A stretch of 45,220 bases of DNA from Gammaproteobacteria bacterium (lineage in GTDB: Bacteria; Pseudomonadota; Gammaproteobacteria; Steroidobacterales; Steroidobacteraceae). The stretch is from positions 1 to 45,220 of the forward strand of contig DAHVQK010000027.1 of assembly GCA_027317845.1 (NCBI GenBank), given 5' to 3'. Of this stretch, positions 28,124 through 37,481 are shown one piece after another (position 1 is the stretch's first letter; each line of letters starts with the position of its first letter). The notes below the pieces were generated by a model that was given only the letters and a program-made list of their open reading frames with translations, had not been told where the DNA came from and ran no database searches. The position numbers were made by a program, and so were the translations under genes.

Positions 28124-28672
28124 TCAACTGCCCCGTGGGTGCACCTCCGTACCGTGGAATTTCAGCGCAGTGAGATTGCGCGTGACGAAGCCCGAGTCCG
28201 GGGCGAGCGTCCGCGCCCTGGCGAAATCCTGTTGCGCGCCGGCGTGATCGTGCGACAGCCAGCGCATCACACCGCGATCGGTGTAGGCGGCGGCCAGCCT
28301 CCGATCACCATCTACGCCCGATCCCACGGTCCAGGCGGGGCTGTCGAGGCGGGCCCTGCTCGCCGCGCGGACCGCGGTGTCGCAGGCCGCTTGCGCCGCA
28401 TGCCATTGCGCGGTCATCGAGAGCGCCACGCAGCGGTTGGTGCTGACGGCGGCCGCATCGAACGCCGCCGCGCTCGTGTGGCCGCGAAGTTGCTGCAGCG
28501 CGACCGGATACCGGCCGGCGAGCAGAGCGTGCCCACCAATGGCGGTCGGGTACGCGGTGAGCACGAAAGGGTGGGGTTGCTCGGCGGCGAAGGCGGCCGT
28601 TGCCATCGAGAGCGTGAGCCCTGCGCACAGCGCGAGTGGTAACGCCTGGACGTTGCGTCTGCGTGATGACAT
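28124..28672 (-). CDS. secreted TPR-like hypothetical protein
   Basis: Signal peptide MSSRRRNVQALPLALCAGLTLSMATAAFAAE; C-terminal AYTDRGVMRWLSHDHAGAQQDFARARTLAPDSGFVTRNL looks like a TPR unit. Confidence 0.65.
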   Translation of the reverse strand: MSSRRRNVQALPLALCAGLTLSMATAAFAAEQPHPFVLTAYPTAIGGHALLAGRYPVALQQLRGHTSAAAFDAAAVSTNRCVALSMTAQWHAAQAACDTAVRAASRARLDSPAWTVGSGVDGDRRLAAAYTDRGVMRWLSHDHAGAQQDFARARTLAPDSGFVTRNLTALKFHGTEVHPRGS

Positions 28673-28795
28673 GTGAGCTCTCCTGTCGTGTTGCGTTCCG
28701 GGGTCGGTGGCTCGTCGAGCGAGCGTTGACACGATAGAGGCCACCCGCGGCGGCGACAAACGAAAAGAATTGCGGCGTGAGATGAGCGCGGCTCA

Positions 28796-29764
28796 TCATC
28801 CGGTGGCGGCGCGGAGCGCCGGCAGACCGAGCGGCCGGCGATCGCCGCGCGGGTCCCTGAACTGAGCCAACATCCAGGCGCTGAACGCGCGGATATCGGG
28901 TTTGTCGGCATCCTTCGGCCGGTTCGCGAGGTAATAAGTGTCGGCGGTCGGCAGCTCGATGGCGAAGATCCGCACCAGCGCGCCGGTGCGGAACCACGAC
29001 TCGCAATGCGCGGTCGGTACGAGCGCCACACCGATCCCGCGCTCGGCGGCGCGCACGACCGCATGCATGGTGTCGAGCTCGAGAACGTTTTTCGGCTCCG
29101 GCGTCTCGAGGCCGACTTCCTCCGCCCAGCTTGCCCACACGTTGGGCCAGGGCTTGTGCACGATGAGCGCCATCTCCTTGAATACGGCGCCGCCCAAACG
29201 GGCCACGGCCGCGGCATGCCGTGGCGCGCAGACCGCGGTCAGCGTCAACGTGAACAGCGAGGTGGACTGCACGCCCTGCGGCGCCTCATCGGACAACAGG
29301 ATGGAGATGTCCGCGCTGGCGGGGTGCTGCACGGGTCGCGGCTCATGCGTGTCGATCTGGATGTCGACATCGGGGTGGTCTGCGCAAAAACCCGCCAGGC
29401 GGGGGATGAACAATTCGCTCGCGAAGAACGGTGGCGCCAGCACGCGCAGCGAGCGTCGGCCGCCGCGCCGCGCGAGCTGCGTCAGGCTCTTGTCGAGCGC
29501 CTCGAGGAGCGGGGCGATCTCATCGAGCAGCACGGCGCCGGCGTGAGTGAGCTCGAGCGCGCGCGGCTTGCGGTCGAACAGACGCACGCCGAGGGCCTCC
29601 TCTAGCTCTTTCATCTGGTGGCTGACGGCCGACGGTGTCAGATACAGCTCGTCGGCCGCAATCTTGAAGCTGCGATGGCGGGCGGCGGCGCAGAACACCC
29701 TGAGGCTGCGGGTCGGCGGTGGACGGGACAGACGCATCATTGCGGTGTGACAGGGCTCGTGCAT
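28796..29764 (-). CDS. LysR family transcriptional regulator (GcvA-like)
   Basis: SLRVFCAAARHRSFKIAADELYLTPSAVSHQMKELEEALGVRLFDRKPRALELTHAG. Confidence 0.92.
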   Translation of the reverse strand: MHEPCHTAMMRLSRPPPTRSLRVFCAAARHRSFKIAADELYLTPSAVSHQMKELEEALGVRLFDRKPRALELTHAGAVLLDEIAPLLEALDKSLTQLARRGGRRSLRVLAPPFFASELFIPRLAGFCADHPDVDIQIDTHEPRPVQHPASADISILLSDEAPQGVQSTSLFTLTLTAVCAPRHAAAVARLGGAVFKEMALIVHKPWPNVWASWAEEVGLETPEPKNVLELDTMHAVVRAAERGIGVALVPTAHCESWFRTGALVRIFAIELPTADTYYLANRPKDADKPDIRAFSAWMLAQFRDPRGDRRPLGLPALRAATG

Positions 29765-29955
29765 GGGGCACGAGGTAGTTTTGCAAGAACCGTGCCGTCA
29801 CGGCTCATCGCCCGAATGAGGCCATCCGTCGGAGGGCGGCGGACTCCCGGTGGCGCGCGCGCATCGGGTTGGGTCGAGCGTCGGCTTCCGTGCACCAACT
29901 TGGCGCGCCGTGGGAGGGGCGGGAAGCCGCGGCGCACCTGCGGGCCGCTCCGGGA

Positions 29956-30576
29956 TTACTGACCGAACCGCCTCGCGCCTCGAGCCAGGTACGCCGCCTC
30001 TTCAGGGGTGTTCGCGCGCCCGAGCGCCAGGTTGCGGTGTGGAAAGCGGCCGAATCGCACGACGATGGCGCGATGCCGCTCGGCCGATTCGAGCGCGCCC
30101 ATGAACACGGGCCGTGGCCCGGGCGCCTCGGCGAGAAGCCTGCGGTAGGCGGCCACCGATTCGTCCTGCGCATCGAGCCGCTCGGCGTGCTGCAGCGGCA
30201 TGTAGAAAAATATCCGCTCGATCGGCGAGAGCGCCGCATCCGCCGCGGCCTGCATGCCCGAGAGGGCGAGCGCGAGCGCCGCGTCATCGGTGGCGAAGGC
30301 GCGGGCCGTGCCCCGGTAGAGGTGGCGCGGGAACTGGTCGAGCAGGAGGATCAGGCTCAATCTCCGGTGCGGGCTGTCCGCCCAGGCGCCGAGCGAGCCC
30401 GAGGCGGCGCGCTCGCAGAGCCTGCCGTAGCGGGTGCGGATGAGCTCATCCAGCGCGCGCAGCTCCTCGCGCGAAACGCCGGCGCCGAACCAGAGCCGCT
30501 GGCGCTCGTCCACGGATTCGAGGGTGAGCGGCCCTTTGCCGAACCAGAACCGCCGCACCTCGAGAGACTCGTCCAT
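29956..30576 (-). CDS. DUF924 family protein
   Basis: FWFGKGPLTLESVDERQRLWFGAG, LILLLDQFPRHLYRGTARAFATDD, IERIFFYMPLQHAERL. Confidence 0.9.
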   Translation of the reverse strand: MDESLEVRRFWFGKGPLTLESVDERQRLWFGAGVSREELRALDELIRTRYGRLCERAASGSLGAWADSPHRRLSLILLLDQFPRHLYRGTARAFATDDAALALALSGMQAAADAALSPIERIFFYMPLQHAERLDAQDESVAAYRRLLAEAPGPRPVFMGALESAERHRAIVVRFGRFPHRNLALGRANTPEEAAYLARGARRFGQ

Positions 30577-30609
30577 CGATGCGCTGCGGGGCGGGGGCGT
30601 TAGGTCAGC

Positions 30610-30984
30610 CTACTCGCAGAGACTCTCGAGATAGCCTTGGGCGACCGGCGAGAGGCGCTTGCGGGCGAGCGCGCGGGCTTTCGGGGCATCCATGATGTAC
30701 TCCAGCGGGCCGGAGACCAGCATCTGCCGGATGCGCGGGTGACGCGCGGAGGCGCGGGCCATTTTGTTGAGCACCGTGAAGCCGCGGTTGATCTTCTCCC
30801 GCGAGGCACGGTTCAACTCGATGGTGCGGGCCAGGTACTGGCCGAAGCGGGCGTAGAGGAAGTAATCGTCGTCGCCGACCTGGAAACGGGCTTCGGCGAA
30901 GAAGTCGGGAAAGTTCCTCTCGAGGTACGAATTGACGCTGCACAGGGCGGGACGGGGATCGAGACTGCTCGCGCGCTGCTTCAT
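30610..30984 (-). CDS. conserved hypothetical protein
   Basis: 124-aa ORF MKQRASSLDPRPALCSVNSYLERNFPDFFAEARFQVGDDDYFLYARFGQYLARTIELNRAS...; protein-like composition, ends just before DUF924; family not recognised. Confidence 0.6.
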   Translation of the reverse strand: MKQRASSLDPRPALCSVNSYLERNFPDFFAEARFQVGDDDYFLYARFGQYLARTIELNRASREKINRGFTVLNKMARASARHPRIRQMLVSGPLEYIMDAPKARALARKRLSPVAQGYLESLCE

Positions 30985-31187
30985 GTCCTGTGTCACACCT
31001 CCCGAGGTCCGGACCACCATCGCTGGGCGCCGCGGGCGGCACCACACCCCGCGACGCGGCGCGAATGGTGCGCGAGAAGATCGGTGGATGCAAGCGGAAT
31101 ATGCGCCGAGCGCGCGAGGCTGTTGCCGTCCGCCGTCCACCAGTCGTCTAATAGACAGCGTCAGCCACCGCAAAGTCAGTTCCCGCG

Positions 31188-31772
31188 ATGCTCCGGTCAT
31201 CTCCCAGCCAGACCGCCGAGAGTGCCACGTCCGCCGAGGGTCGCGGGCACTCCCATGCTCTCTCGAAGCTCTTCGAGGAGCACAACCGGACCCTGCACTC
31301 ATTCCTGCTGACGCGCCTCGGCAATGAGCAGGAGGCGCGCGAGGTGGCGCAGGAGGCCTACGTGCGGCTGCTGCAGTTGGATCGGCCCGGGACGATCAGC
31401 TTCCTCCGGGCGTATCTGTTCAAGACCGCGGCCAATCTGGCGGTGGACCGGATTCGCCAGCAGGTCAATCGCGCGCGCCTCGATCAGATCGCGCCGCAGG
31501 CCGAGCCGGTCGATCACCTGAGTCCGGACCATCGGCTCATGGCCACCGAGGAGCTCGATGTGCTCGAGCGCGCGCTGTTCGAATTACCGCACAGCCACCG
31601 CCGGGCGTTCATGCTGCACCGCTTCGAGGACTGGCCGACGGCTGAGATCGCACGCGACCTCGGCGTCCGCGAGCGCTCCGCGCGCAATTACATCACGCGG
31701 GCCGCCGTGTACTGCAAGCTGCGGCTGATGGGCGTTGCGGAAGCGCAAGCCAAGGCGCAGGTGCGGTTATGA
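31188..31772 (+). CDS. ECF-type RNA polymerase sigma factor (FecI-like)
   Basis: LFEEHNRTLHSFLLTRLGNEQEAREVAQEAYVRLLQL (region 2) and LPHSHRRAFMLHRFEDWPTAEIARDLGVRERSARNYITRA (region 4). Confidence 0.92.
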   Translation: MLRSSPSQTAESATSAEGRGHSHALSKLFEEHNRTLHSFLLTRLGNEQEAREVAQEAYVRLLQLDRPGTISFLRAYLFKTAANLAVDRIRQQVNRARLDQIAPQAEPVDHLSPDHRLMATEELDVLERALFELPHSHRRAFMLHRFEDWPTAEIARDLGVRERSARNYITRAAVYCKLRLMGVAEAQAKAQVRL

Positions 31773-32803
31773 GTGCGCCCTTGGCGAGGTTAGGCCGCTC
31801 CGCCTCCCCCGAGGAAGCGCAGGCCATGCACGAGGCCATGGATTGGCTGGTGCGTCTGCACGAGCCACAGGTCTGCGACAGCGAGCTGGCCGAGTGGACC
31901 TTGTGGTACGAGGCCGACGAGCGGCACCAACAGGCGTTCGAGCAGATGCAGGACCTGTGGATCCGGGCTGGCGCGCTGGCGGAGGGGCCTCAGGGCTTGG
32001 GGCGCCTCGATCGCCTGCTCAGGCCGCCGCGGGAGGCAGATGCCCGGCACCGTCACCTCGGGCCGCGTATCGCCCTGGCGGCTTCGGTGGTCGCGGCGGC
32101 CGTGGGCGTCGCCTGGCTGTCGCACCGGCTCTTTCATGCGCGGCCGCCGACGAGTGCCGCCGCACCTCTGGTGCGCCGGTTGGCTTTGCCCGATGGCACA
32201 TCGCTCGAGGTCGCACCCGGGACGCGTATCGTCGTCCGATATACAGCAGCACTGCGCCGGGTCGCCGTGCTTGGTGGAGAAGCGTATTTCAGTGTACGAC
32301 ACGATCCGTCTCGTCCCTTTCTCGTCACGGTGAACGGTCTGACCGTGCGTGATGTGGGAACGGCGTTCAATGTGCGCAAGGCCGACAGCCGCGCGAACGT
32401 CACGGTGGTGCGAGGAGAGATCGAGGTCTCGCCAAGCTCCGCCGCCGCCTCGCGAGGGCATGTCGGAGTTCGAGTCAACGCGGGAGAAGAGGTCACCTGG
32501 GGAAGCCACGCCCACTGGGTGGTGGAGCGGACGGATACGAGGCGGGCGCTTGCCTGGCGCCAGGGCCGGCTGGAATACATCGACGAGCCGCTCTCGGCCG
32601 TGATCGCCGACGTCGACCGCTACGCGCACCATCCGGTCGTGCTCGGTGACAAGGCCGCGGGCCGCATCGCCTTCACCGGCACGGTCTTCGCCCGCTACGC
32701 CGACCAATGGGTGCGGGCGTTGCCGAGCGAATTTCCGGTCCGGCTGGTGTCCCGTCCCGGTCGCGCCCTGGTGCTCGAGAGCCGGACGGACAAACAGCCC
32801 TGA
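31769..32803 (+). CDS. FecR-family anti-sigma/sigma regulator
   Basis: EAMDWLVRLHEPQVCDSELAEWTLWYEADERHQQAFEQMQDLW; FecR domain TSLEVAPGTRIVVRYTAALRRVAVLGGEAYFSVRHDPSRPFLV. Confidence 0.92.
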   Translation: MSAPLARLGRSASPEEAQAMHEAMDWLVRLHEPQVCDSELAEWTLWYEADERHQQAFEQMQDLWIRAGALAEGPQGLGRLDRLLRPPREADARHRHLGPRIALAASVVAAAVGVAWLSHRLFHARPPTSAAAPLVRRLALPDGTSLEVAPGTRIVVRYTAALRRVAVLGGEAYFSVRHDPSRPFLVTVNGLTVRDVGTAFNVRKADSRANVTVVRGEIEVSPSSAAASRGHVGVRVNAGEEVTWGSHAHWVVERTDTRRALAWRQGRLEYIDEPLSAVIADVDRYAHHPVVLGDKAAGRIAFTGTVFARYADQWVRALPSEFPVRLVSRPGRALVLESRTDKQP

Positions 32804-32840
32804 GCGCCCACCGCGACGCCGGGAGGGACGAGGTGCGCGC

Positions 32841-35800
32841 GTGAGGGCCTCGCGTGTCGCTCGCGGGGCGATCCTGCTGCTGATCCTCTTACCGTGGGTC
32901 GGCCGCGAGGCCCGGGCCGCCATCTCCGCGGACGACCTGCACCGGATCGCGCAGTTCGACATCGGACCCCGGTCCCTCGCCGCGGCCCTCATCGCGTTCT
33001 CCCAGCAGTCGGGAATGCAGGTGATCACCCCCGCAAGCACGGTGGAGCATCTCGAGACACGGGGAGCTCACGGCGTACTGCCTGTCGGCGAGGCGCTCAC
33101 CCGGCTTCTGCGCGGCACGGGCCTGGGCTTTCACCTCGCGGGAGCGGATACGATCGGCATCGACGCTCCCGGGCGCAGCAAAGCCGCCTCGCACGCTCGA
33201 AGTCGCGCGATACCTGCGCATCCGTCCTCGCGCGAGGGCCCGGCGTCCGTGGACTTGCTCCCAGCGGCCCCGCCTCGCGCTGCCGGGGTCATGCGGCAGA
33301 TCGAGGTCAGCGGCTCGCGGCTGCTCACCCGGAGCATCCTCGTCACCGCGGTGCCGGTCGACAGCATGGTCAGTGCCAGCTTCCTGCGCGCCCATGGCTA
33401 CACGAACATCGCCGATGCCCTCGACGTGCTGCCGGAGTTGCAGGGCAGCGCCACACCGTTCGGCGCCCAGCGCGATTTCGGCGTGGGATTCAACTACATC
33501 GACCTGTACGACCTGGGGACCAACAGGACCCTCGAACTGGTCAACGGCCTGCGCTTCGTGTCCGACAATCCCGCCAATCTCTTCGCCCACAGCGGCGGCA
33601 CCCAGCTCGATCTGAACGCCCTGCCGGCAATCTTCCTCGACCGGGTGGACATCGTGCCGGCGACCGGGGCGGCGATCTACGGCGCCGACGCCGTTTCGGG
33701 GGTGGTGAACATCCGGATGAAGCAGCGGTTCACCGGCGCACGCCTCATCGCGAGTCTCGGCAACTCCGTCCGCTGGGACGCGGGGGAGTACGACCTGGAG
33801 GGTGCTCTAGGGCGAGATTTCCTGCATCACCGCCTGAATCTCGCGCTCGCCGCCGAGTTCGATCAGACGACCGCCGTGAGCGAGCGGCAGCGACCCTGGA
33901 CGGCGTTGCAGCAGGGCTTCGTGCCGAACCCCGTCTATGCCGGAGCGGGGAGCGGGGTGCCGGCGCAGATCCTCGCCGACAACCTGAGACTGTACGGCGT
34001 GACCAATGGCGGACTCCCCTACCGGCTCGATCAGACGCTGATCAATTTGCCCGGCACCTCCATGCCCGCACAGTTCGGCGCCAACGGGGACCTCATCCCG
34101 TTCAATACCGGCACGGTCTACAGCCCCACTCAGGCAAGCGGCGGCGACTCGCTCGATCTGGCGTCCATGACGCCGCTCCTGACGCCGAACAGGCGCATGT
34201 TGCTCTATGGCATCGGCAGTTACGATTTGTCCGAAGGGGTGCGCCTCGAGACGGCCGTCGTCTTCGATTACGTGGGCTCGCGCCTCGCCGACAATCAGCC
34301 GAATTTCGCCTACACGGCCTTCGGCCTCTCGCCCGCCTACAACGATCCCTTGCCGGGCGCGGCCTGGCTGATCGGTGCGCAGAACGGGTTTCTCGCTCCG
34401 CAGGCCCGCAGCGTGCTCGCGGCGGCCGGGGTCGGGGATTTCTACCTCTCGCGCAGCAACTACGACGCCACTCCATCGCCCATCTCCTCCTTCGTCCGCA
34501 CATTCAACATCAATTCGACGCTGCGAGGCCAATTTCGCGGGCTTGGGCGCCGCGTCCATTGGAACCTCTCATACTCTCACGGTCAGGCCCATTCCAGCTT
34601 CGCCCAGTACGGCTTCGTCTATGGCAATCCCGCATACCACGTGCCGAACCTCCTCGGCTATGCGCTCGATTCCATCATGGGCCCCGGCGGCGAGCCGCAG
34701 TGCCGCATCACGGCGCAGAACCCCGGATCGAGCGACCCCTACATCCGCAACTGCGTGCCGTTCGATCCCTTCGGCGCCGGCAACAACAGCCGTGCGGCCC
34801 TGGATTACGTCACCGCGCGCTTCGGCGACACGGCGCTCGACTGGCAGGATGACCTCGAGGCGAACCTGCAGGCGCCCCTGGCGAGGCTCCCCGCAGGCCC
34901 CCTGCGTGCGGCCATCGGCGCGGAGAGCCGCTACGAATACGGCAGCTTCAATCCCTCTGCCGCCTCGCGCGAGGGGCTGGGTTACGGTGTTCCGATCGCC
35001 TCGACCCATGGCCGGTTCGCGACCCACGAAGCCTATGGCGAGATGCGCTTACCGATCCTCGGCGGGCGCTTCAGCCGCCGCTGGGCCCATCAGCTGACCG
35101 CGAATGGGGCCTTCCGGCGTGTGGACAGTTCGCTCGCGGGATACTCGAACGCCTGGAACGTCGGAATCGTCTACGCGCCCAGCCCGGACATCGCCGTGCG
35201 TGTCAGCCGCGCGCGAACCTATCGGGAACCCTCGCTCCAGGAGGCCTACTCGCCCGCAACCAGCGCCTTCGATTCGGGTCTCGATCCCTGCCAGGCCGGC
35301 AATATCGCCTCGGGTCCCGACCCGGTGGTCCGCCAACGCAACTGCGCGGCGGCCTTCGCGGCACTGGGGACGAATCTCGCGCAGTTCACCAGCTCCAACG
35401 TCGAGAATCTCACCATCCCGGTGCAAAGCGGCGGCAATACGGCCCTCACCGACGAAGTGGCCCACTCGATGAACCTCGGTGTGGTGCTCACGCCGCGCTT
35501 GCTGCCGGGGCTCACCGTGAGCGCCGATTACATCCAGATCCTCATCCGCCAGGCGATCGAATATGCCGGCGTCGGGCTCTTGATGGAGCAGTGTTACGAT
35601 GCGCCCGTCTATCCGAGCGCCACCTGCGGCGATTTCACCCGCCAGCCGGGCACTGGCCAGGTCGTGGGCGCCCGCGAGACCTTCATCAACGCGGGCTTCA
35701 ACCATCTGCGCCTCGTCCAGTATCGACTGCGATACCGGCGCCGTCTCGGGCGGCTGCCCTGGCTCGAGCGCTTCAATGCTCCGGGCACCCTCGACATCGA

Positions 35801-36191
35801 CGCCGACGTGCTCGACATGAGGGAGAACAACAGCTCGGTCTCGGGCAGCGGGTTCGATGTCATCGAATTCGCCGGCACGATCGGTGTGCCTCGCTGGAGC
35901 TTCGTGTCCGATATCGGCTACGGGTGGCACCGGTGGTCGGTCCACTGGCTGACGCACTACTCCTCGCGATCCTACTTCGATCTCACCTATACCGCCGCCG
36001 ACCAGCTGCCGCTGTCGATCCCCTCGAGCACCATTCACGACCTCGATGTCCTGCATCGCCTCGGCCGCTGCTGCGAGGTGGGTCTGCACGTAAGCGATGT
36101 GTTCGACAAGGCGCCGCCGCCGCCGTGGGTCTATGGCGCGGATTATCTCGGCAGGATGATCGAGCTCAGTCTTCGCGCGCGGTTCAACTAG
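32841..36191 (+). CDS. TonB-dependent receptor with N-terminal STN (signalling) domain
   Basis: Signal peptide; FDIGPRSLAAALIAFSQQSGMQVITPAS STN domain; plug domain GYTNIADALDVLPELQG; C-terminal LSLRARFN; GTG start proposed at 32841. Confidence 0.9.
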   Translation: MRASRVARGAILLLILLPWVGREARAAISADDLHRIAQFDIGPRSLAAALIAFSQQSGMQVITPASTVEHLETRGAHGVLPVGEALTRLLRGTGLGFHLAGADTIGIDAPGRSKAASHARSRAIPAHPSSREGPASVDLLPAAPPRAAGVMRQIEVSGSRLLTRSILVTAVPVDSMVSASFLRAHGYTNIADALDVLPELQGSATPFGAQRDFGVGFNYIDLYDLGTNRTLELVNGLRFVSDNPANLFAHSGGTQLDLNALPAIFLDRVDIVPATGAAIYGADAVSGVVNIRMKQRFTGARLIASLGNSVRWDAGEYDLEGALGRDFLHHRLNLALAAEFDQTTAVSERQRPWTALQQGFVPNPVYAGAGSGVPAQILADNLRLYGVTNGGLPYRLDQTLINLPGTSMPAQFGANGDLIPFNTGTVYSPTQASGGDSLDLASMTPLLTPNRRMLLYGIGSYDLSEGVRLETAVVFDYVGSRLADNQPNFAYTAFGLSPAYNDPLPGAAWLIGAQNGFLAPQARSVLAAAGVGDFYLSRSNYDATPSPISSFVRTFNINSTLRGQFRGLGRRVHWNLSYSHGQAHSSFAQYGFVYGNPAYHVPNLLGYALDSIMGPGGEPQCRITAQNPGSSDPYIRNCVPFDPFGAGNNSRAALDYVTARFGDTALDWQDDLEANLQAPLARLPAGPLRAAIGAESRYEYGSFNPSAASREGLGYGVPIASTHGRFATHEAYGEMRLPILGGRFSRRWAHQLTANGAFRRVDSSLAGYSNAWNVGIVYAPSPDIAVRVSRARTYREPSLQEAYSPATSAFDSGLDPCQAGNIASGPDPVVRQRNCAAAFAALGTNLAQFTSSNVENLTIPVQSGGNTALTDEVAHSMNLGVVLTPRLLPGLTVSADYIQILIRQAIEYAGVGLLMEQCYDAPVYPSATCGDFTRQPGTGQVVGARETFINAGFNHLRLVQYRLRYRRRLGRLPWLERFNAPGTLDIDADVLDMRENNSSVSGSGFDVIEFAGTIGVPRWSFVSDIGYGWHRWSVHWLTHYSSRSYFDLTYTAADQLPLSIPSSTIHDLDVLHRLGRCCEVGLHVSDVFDKAPPPPWVYGADYLGRMIELSLRARFN

Positions 36192-37390
36192 AGGGCCCCG
36201 CGATGGCGCGGGGGTTGCTCGGAGGCTGGCCGGCGCCGGCGGCCGCGCAACACCTTCATCGTCAACTGCATGGCGAGGCCAATAGCGGCGAGGAAGGCGA
36301 CGAGACTGGTCGCCAGAGTCAGATTCAGCATTCGCTCGAGCGTGTGATTGCGCAGCCGCGCGCCTTGGTTCGACCACTGAGTGACGCGCAGCGTGGCGAT
36401 CACGGTGGCGCGCCCGAGACCGTGGATCGGCGCCTGCACGTGCGTGAGCCGCACCCCATGCGGTCCAACGAGCCGCCGGTACAGCCGCGCGAGGATGCCG
36501 GGTTCGGGTGCGGGCACCTGCGGCACGGTGAGCTCATCGGCCTCGGCCAGCGTGGCGCCGTCCGGGGTGCTCACCACGAGCCGCAGCCCCGGCCGCACGA
36601 ACCGCGTGAGATAGGCCGGCAGCGCCGGTGAGGCGAGAATCAGCCGGCCGCGGGTGCGCAGATCGCTCGTGCGCAGGGTGCCGTAACTGACGGGGGCGGC
36701 GCCACGGTAATCGCGATTGTCGATGAGGACGCCGAAGCGACCATCGGTGAGCGACAGTGGCATCGAGAACTCGACGTCAAATCCGCCGGAGCGGGGCTGC
36801 AAGGCTCCCGCGATGCGCGGGTCGACGAGCGCCCTTTTGCGTCCGTATTCGCCCGTCACGATGCGCCGCGCCACGATGGGGCCGGGGCCCGTGAGCGCGA
36901 AGAACTCCGCGTGCTGCACGCCGCTCGAATCGGCGTATCCCACCCAGATGCGTTCGCCTATCGCGGAGGGGCGCAGCGGCTTGGCGAGGGGCGCATCGAA
37001 CACCAGTCGAGGGTCCTTCGCCCTCAGCAGCACGTACAGCATCCGACCCTGCACGCCGGTGAGGATGCCGAAGCGGTAGGGAGCCTTGCCGTAATAACGC
37101 CACCCGCGTCGCTCGCGAGGCCAGTCCTCGGGATAGCCATCGACGTAGAGCGGCGCTCGCAGCAGAACGGGGGTGAGATCGTAGCGGCCGGGGATCAGCG
37201 GACCGGGATAGCGATAGAGGAGCTCGGTGCGCCCCTGGAGCGATGCGGCCAGTGTCCTCGCGACCGAGCTCAGGGTGTGCCGCTCGCTCGCGCGCAGCGC
37301 CGATTCCATCTGCCGCGCATAGCGGATGCCATCCCACGGCAACACCAGAGCGATGAGCGCGAGCAGCAGGATTTTGAGCCAGGACGACAT
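36188..37390 (-). CDS. membrane-anchored periplasmic sensor-domain protein resembling the input domain of PdsS-type histidine kinases; no kinase domain
   Basis: N-terminal TM LKILLLALIALVLPWDGIRYARQMESALRASERHTLSSVARTLAASLQGR; CBM9/DOMON-like LYVDGYPEDW...GRMLYVLLRAKDPRL...GFDVEFSMPLSL; second TM LNLTLATSLVAFLAAIGLAMQL, then a short basic tail and stop. Confidence 0.65.
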   Translation of the reverse strand: MSSWLKILLLALIALVLPWDGIRYARQMESALRASERHTLSSVARTLAASLQGRTELLYRYPGPLIPGRYDLTPVLLRAPLYVDGYPEDWPRERRGWRYYGKAPYRFGILTGVQGRMLYVLLRAKDPRLVFDAPLAKPLRPSAIGERIWVGYADSSGVQHAEFFALTGPGPIVARRIVTGEYGRKRALVDPRIAGALQPRSGGFDVEFSMPLSLTDGRFGVLIDNRDYRGAAPVSYGTLRTSDLRTRGRLILASPALPAYLTRFVRPGLRLVVSTPDGATLAEADELTVPQVPAPEPGILARLYRRLVGPHGVRLTHVQAPIHGLGRATVIATLRVTQWSNQGARLRNHTLERMLNLTLATSLVAFLAAIGLAMQLTMKVLRGRRRRPASEQPPRHRGAL

Positions 37391-37481
37391 CTATCGAGAC
37401 ATCACCATAAGGTTTAAGCAATCTTTCAGGTTGTGGGCATATAGTGGATTTTTTGGGGAGGCGGTTCCACTGCCAGGGCAC

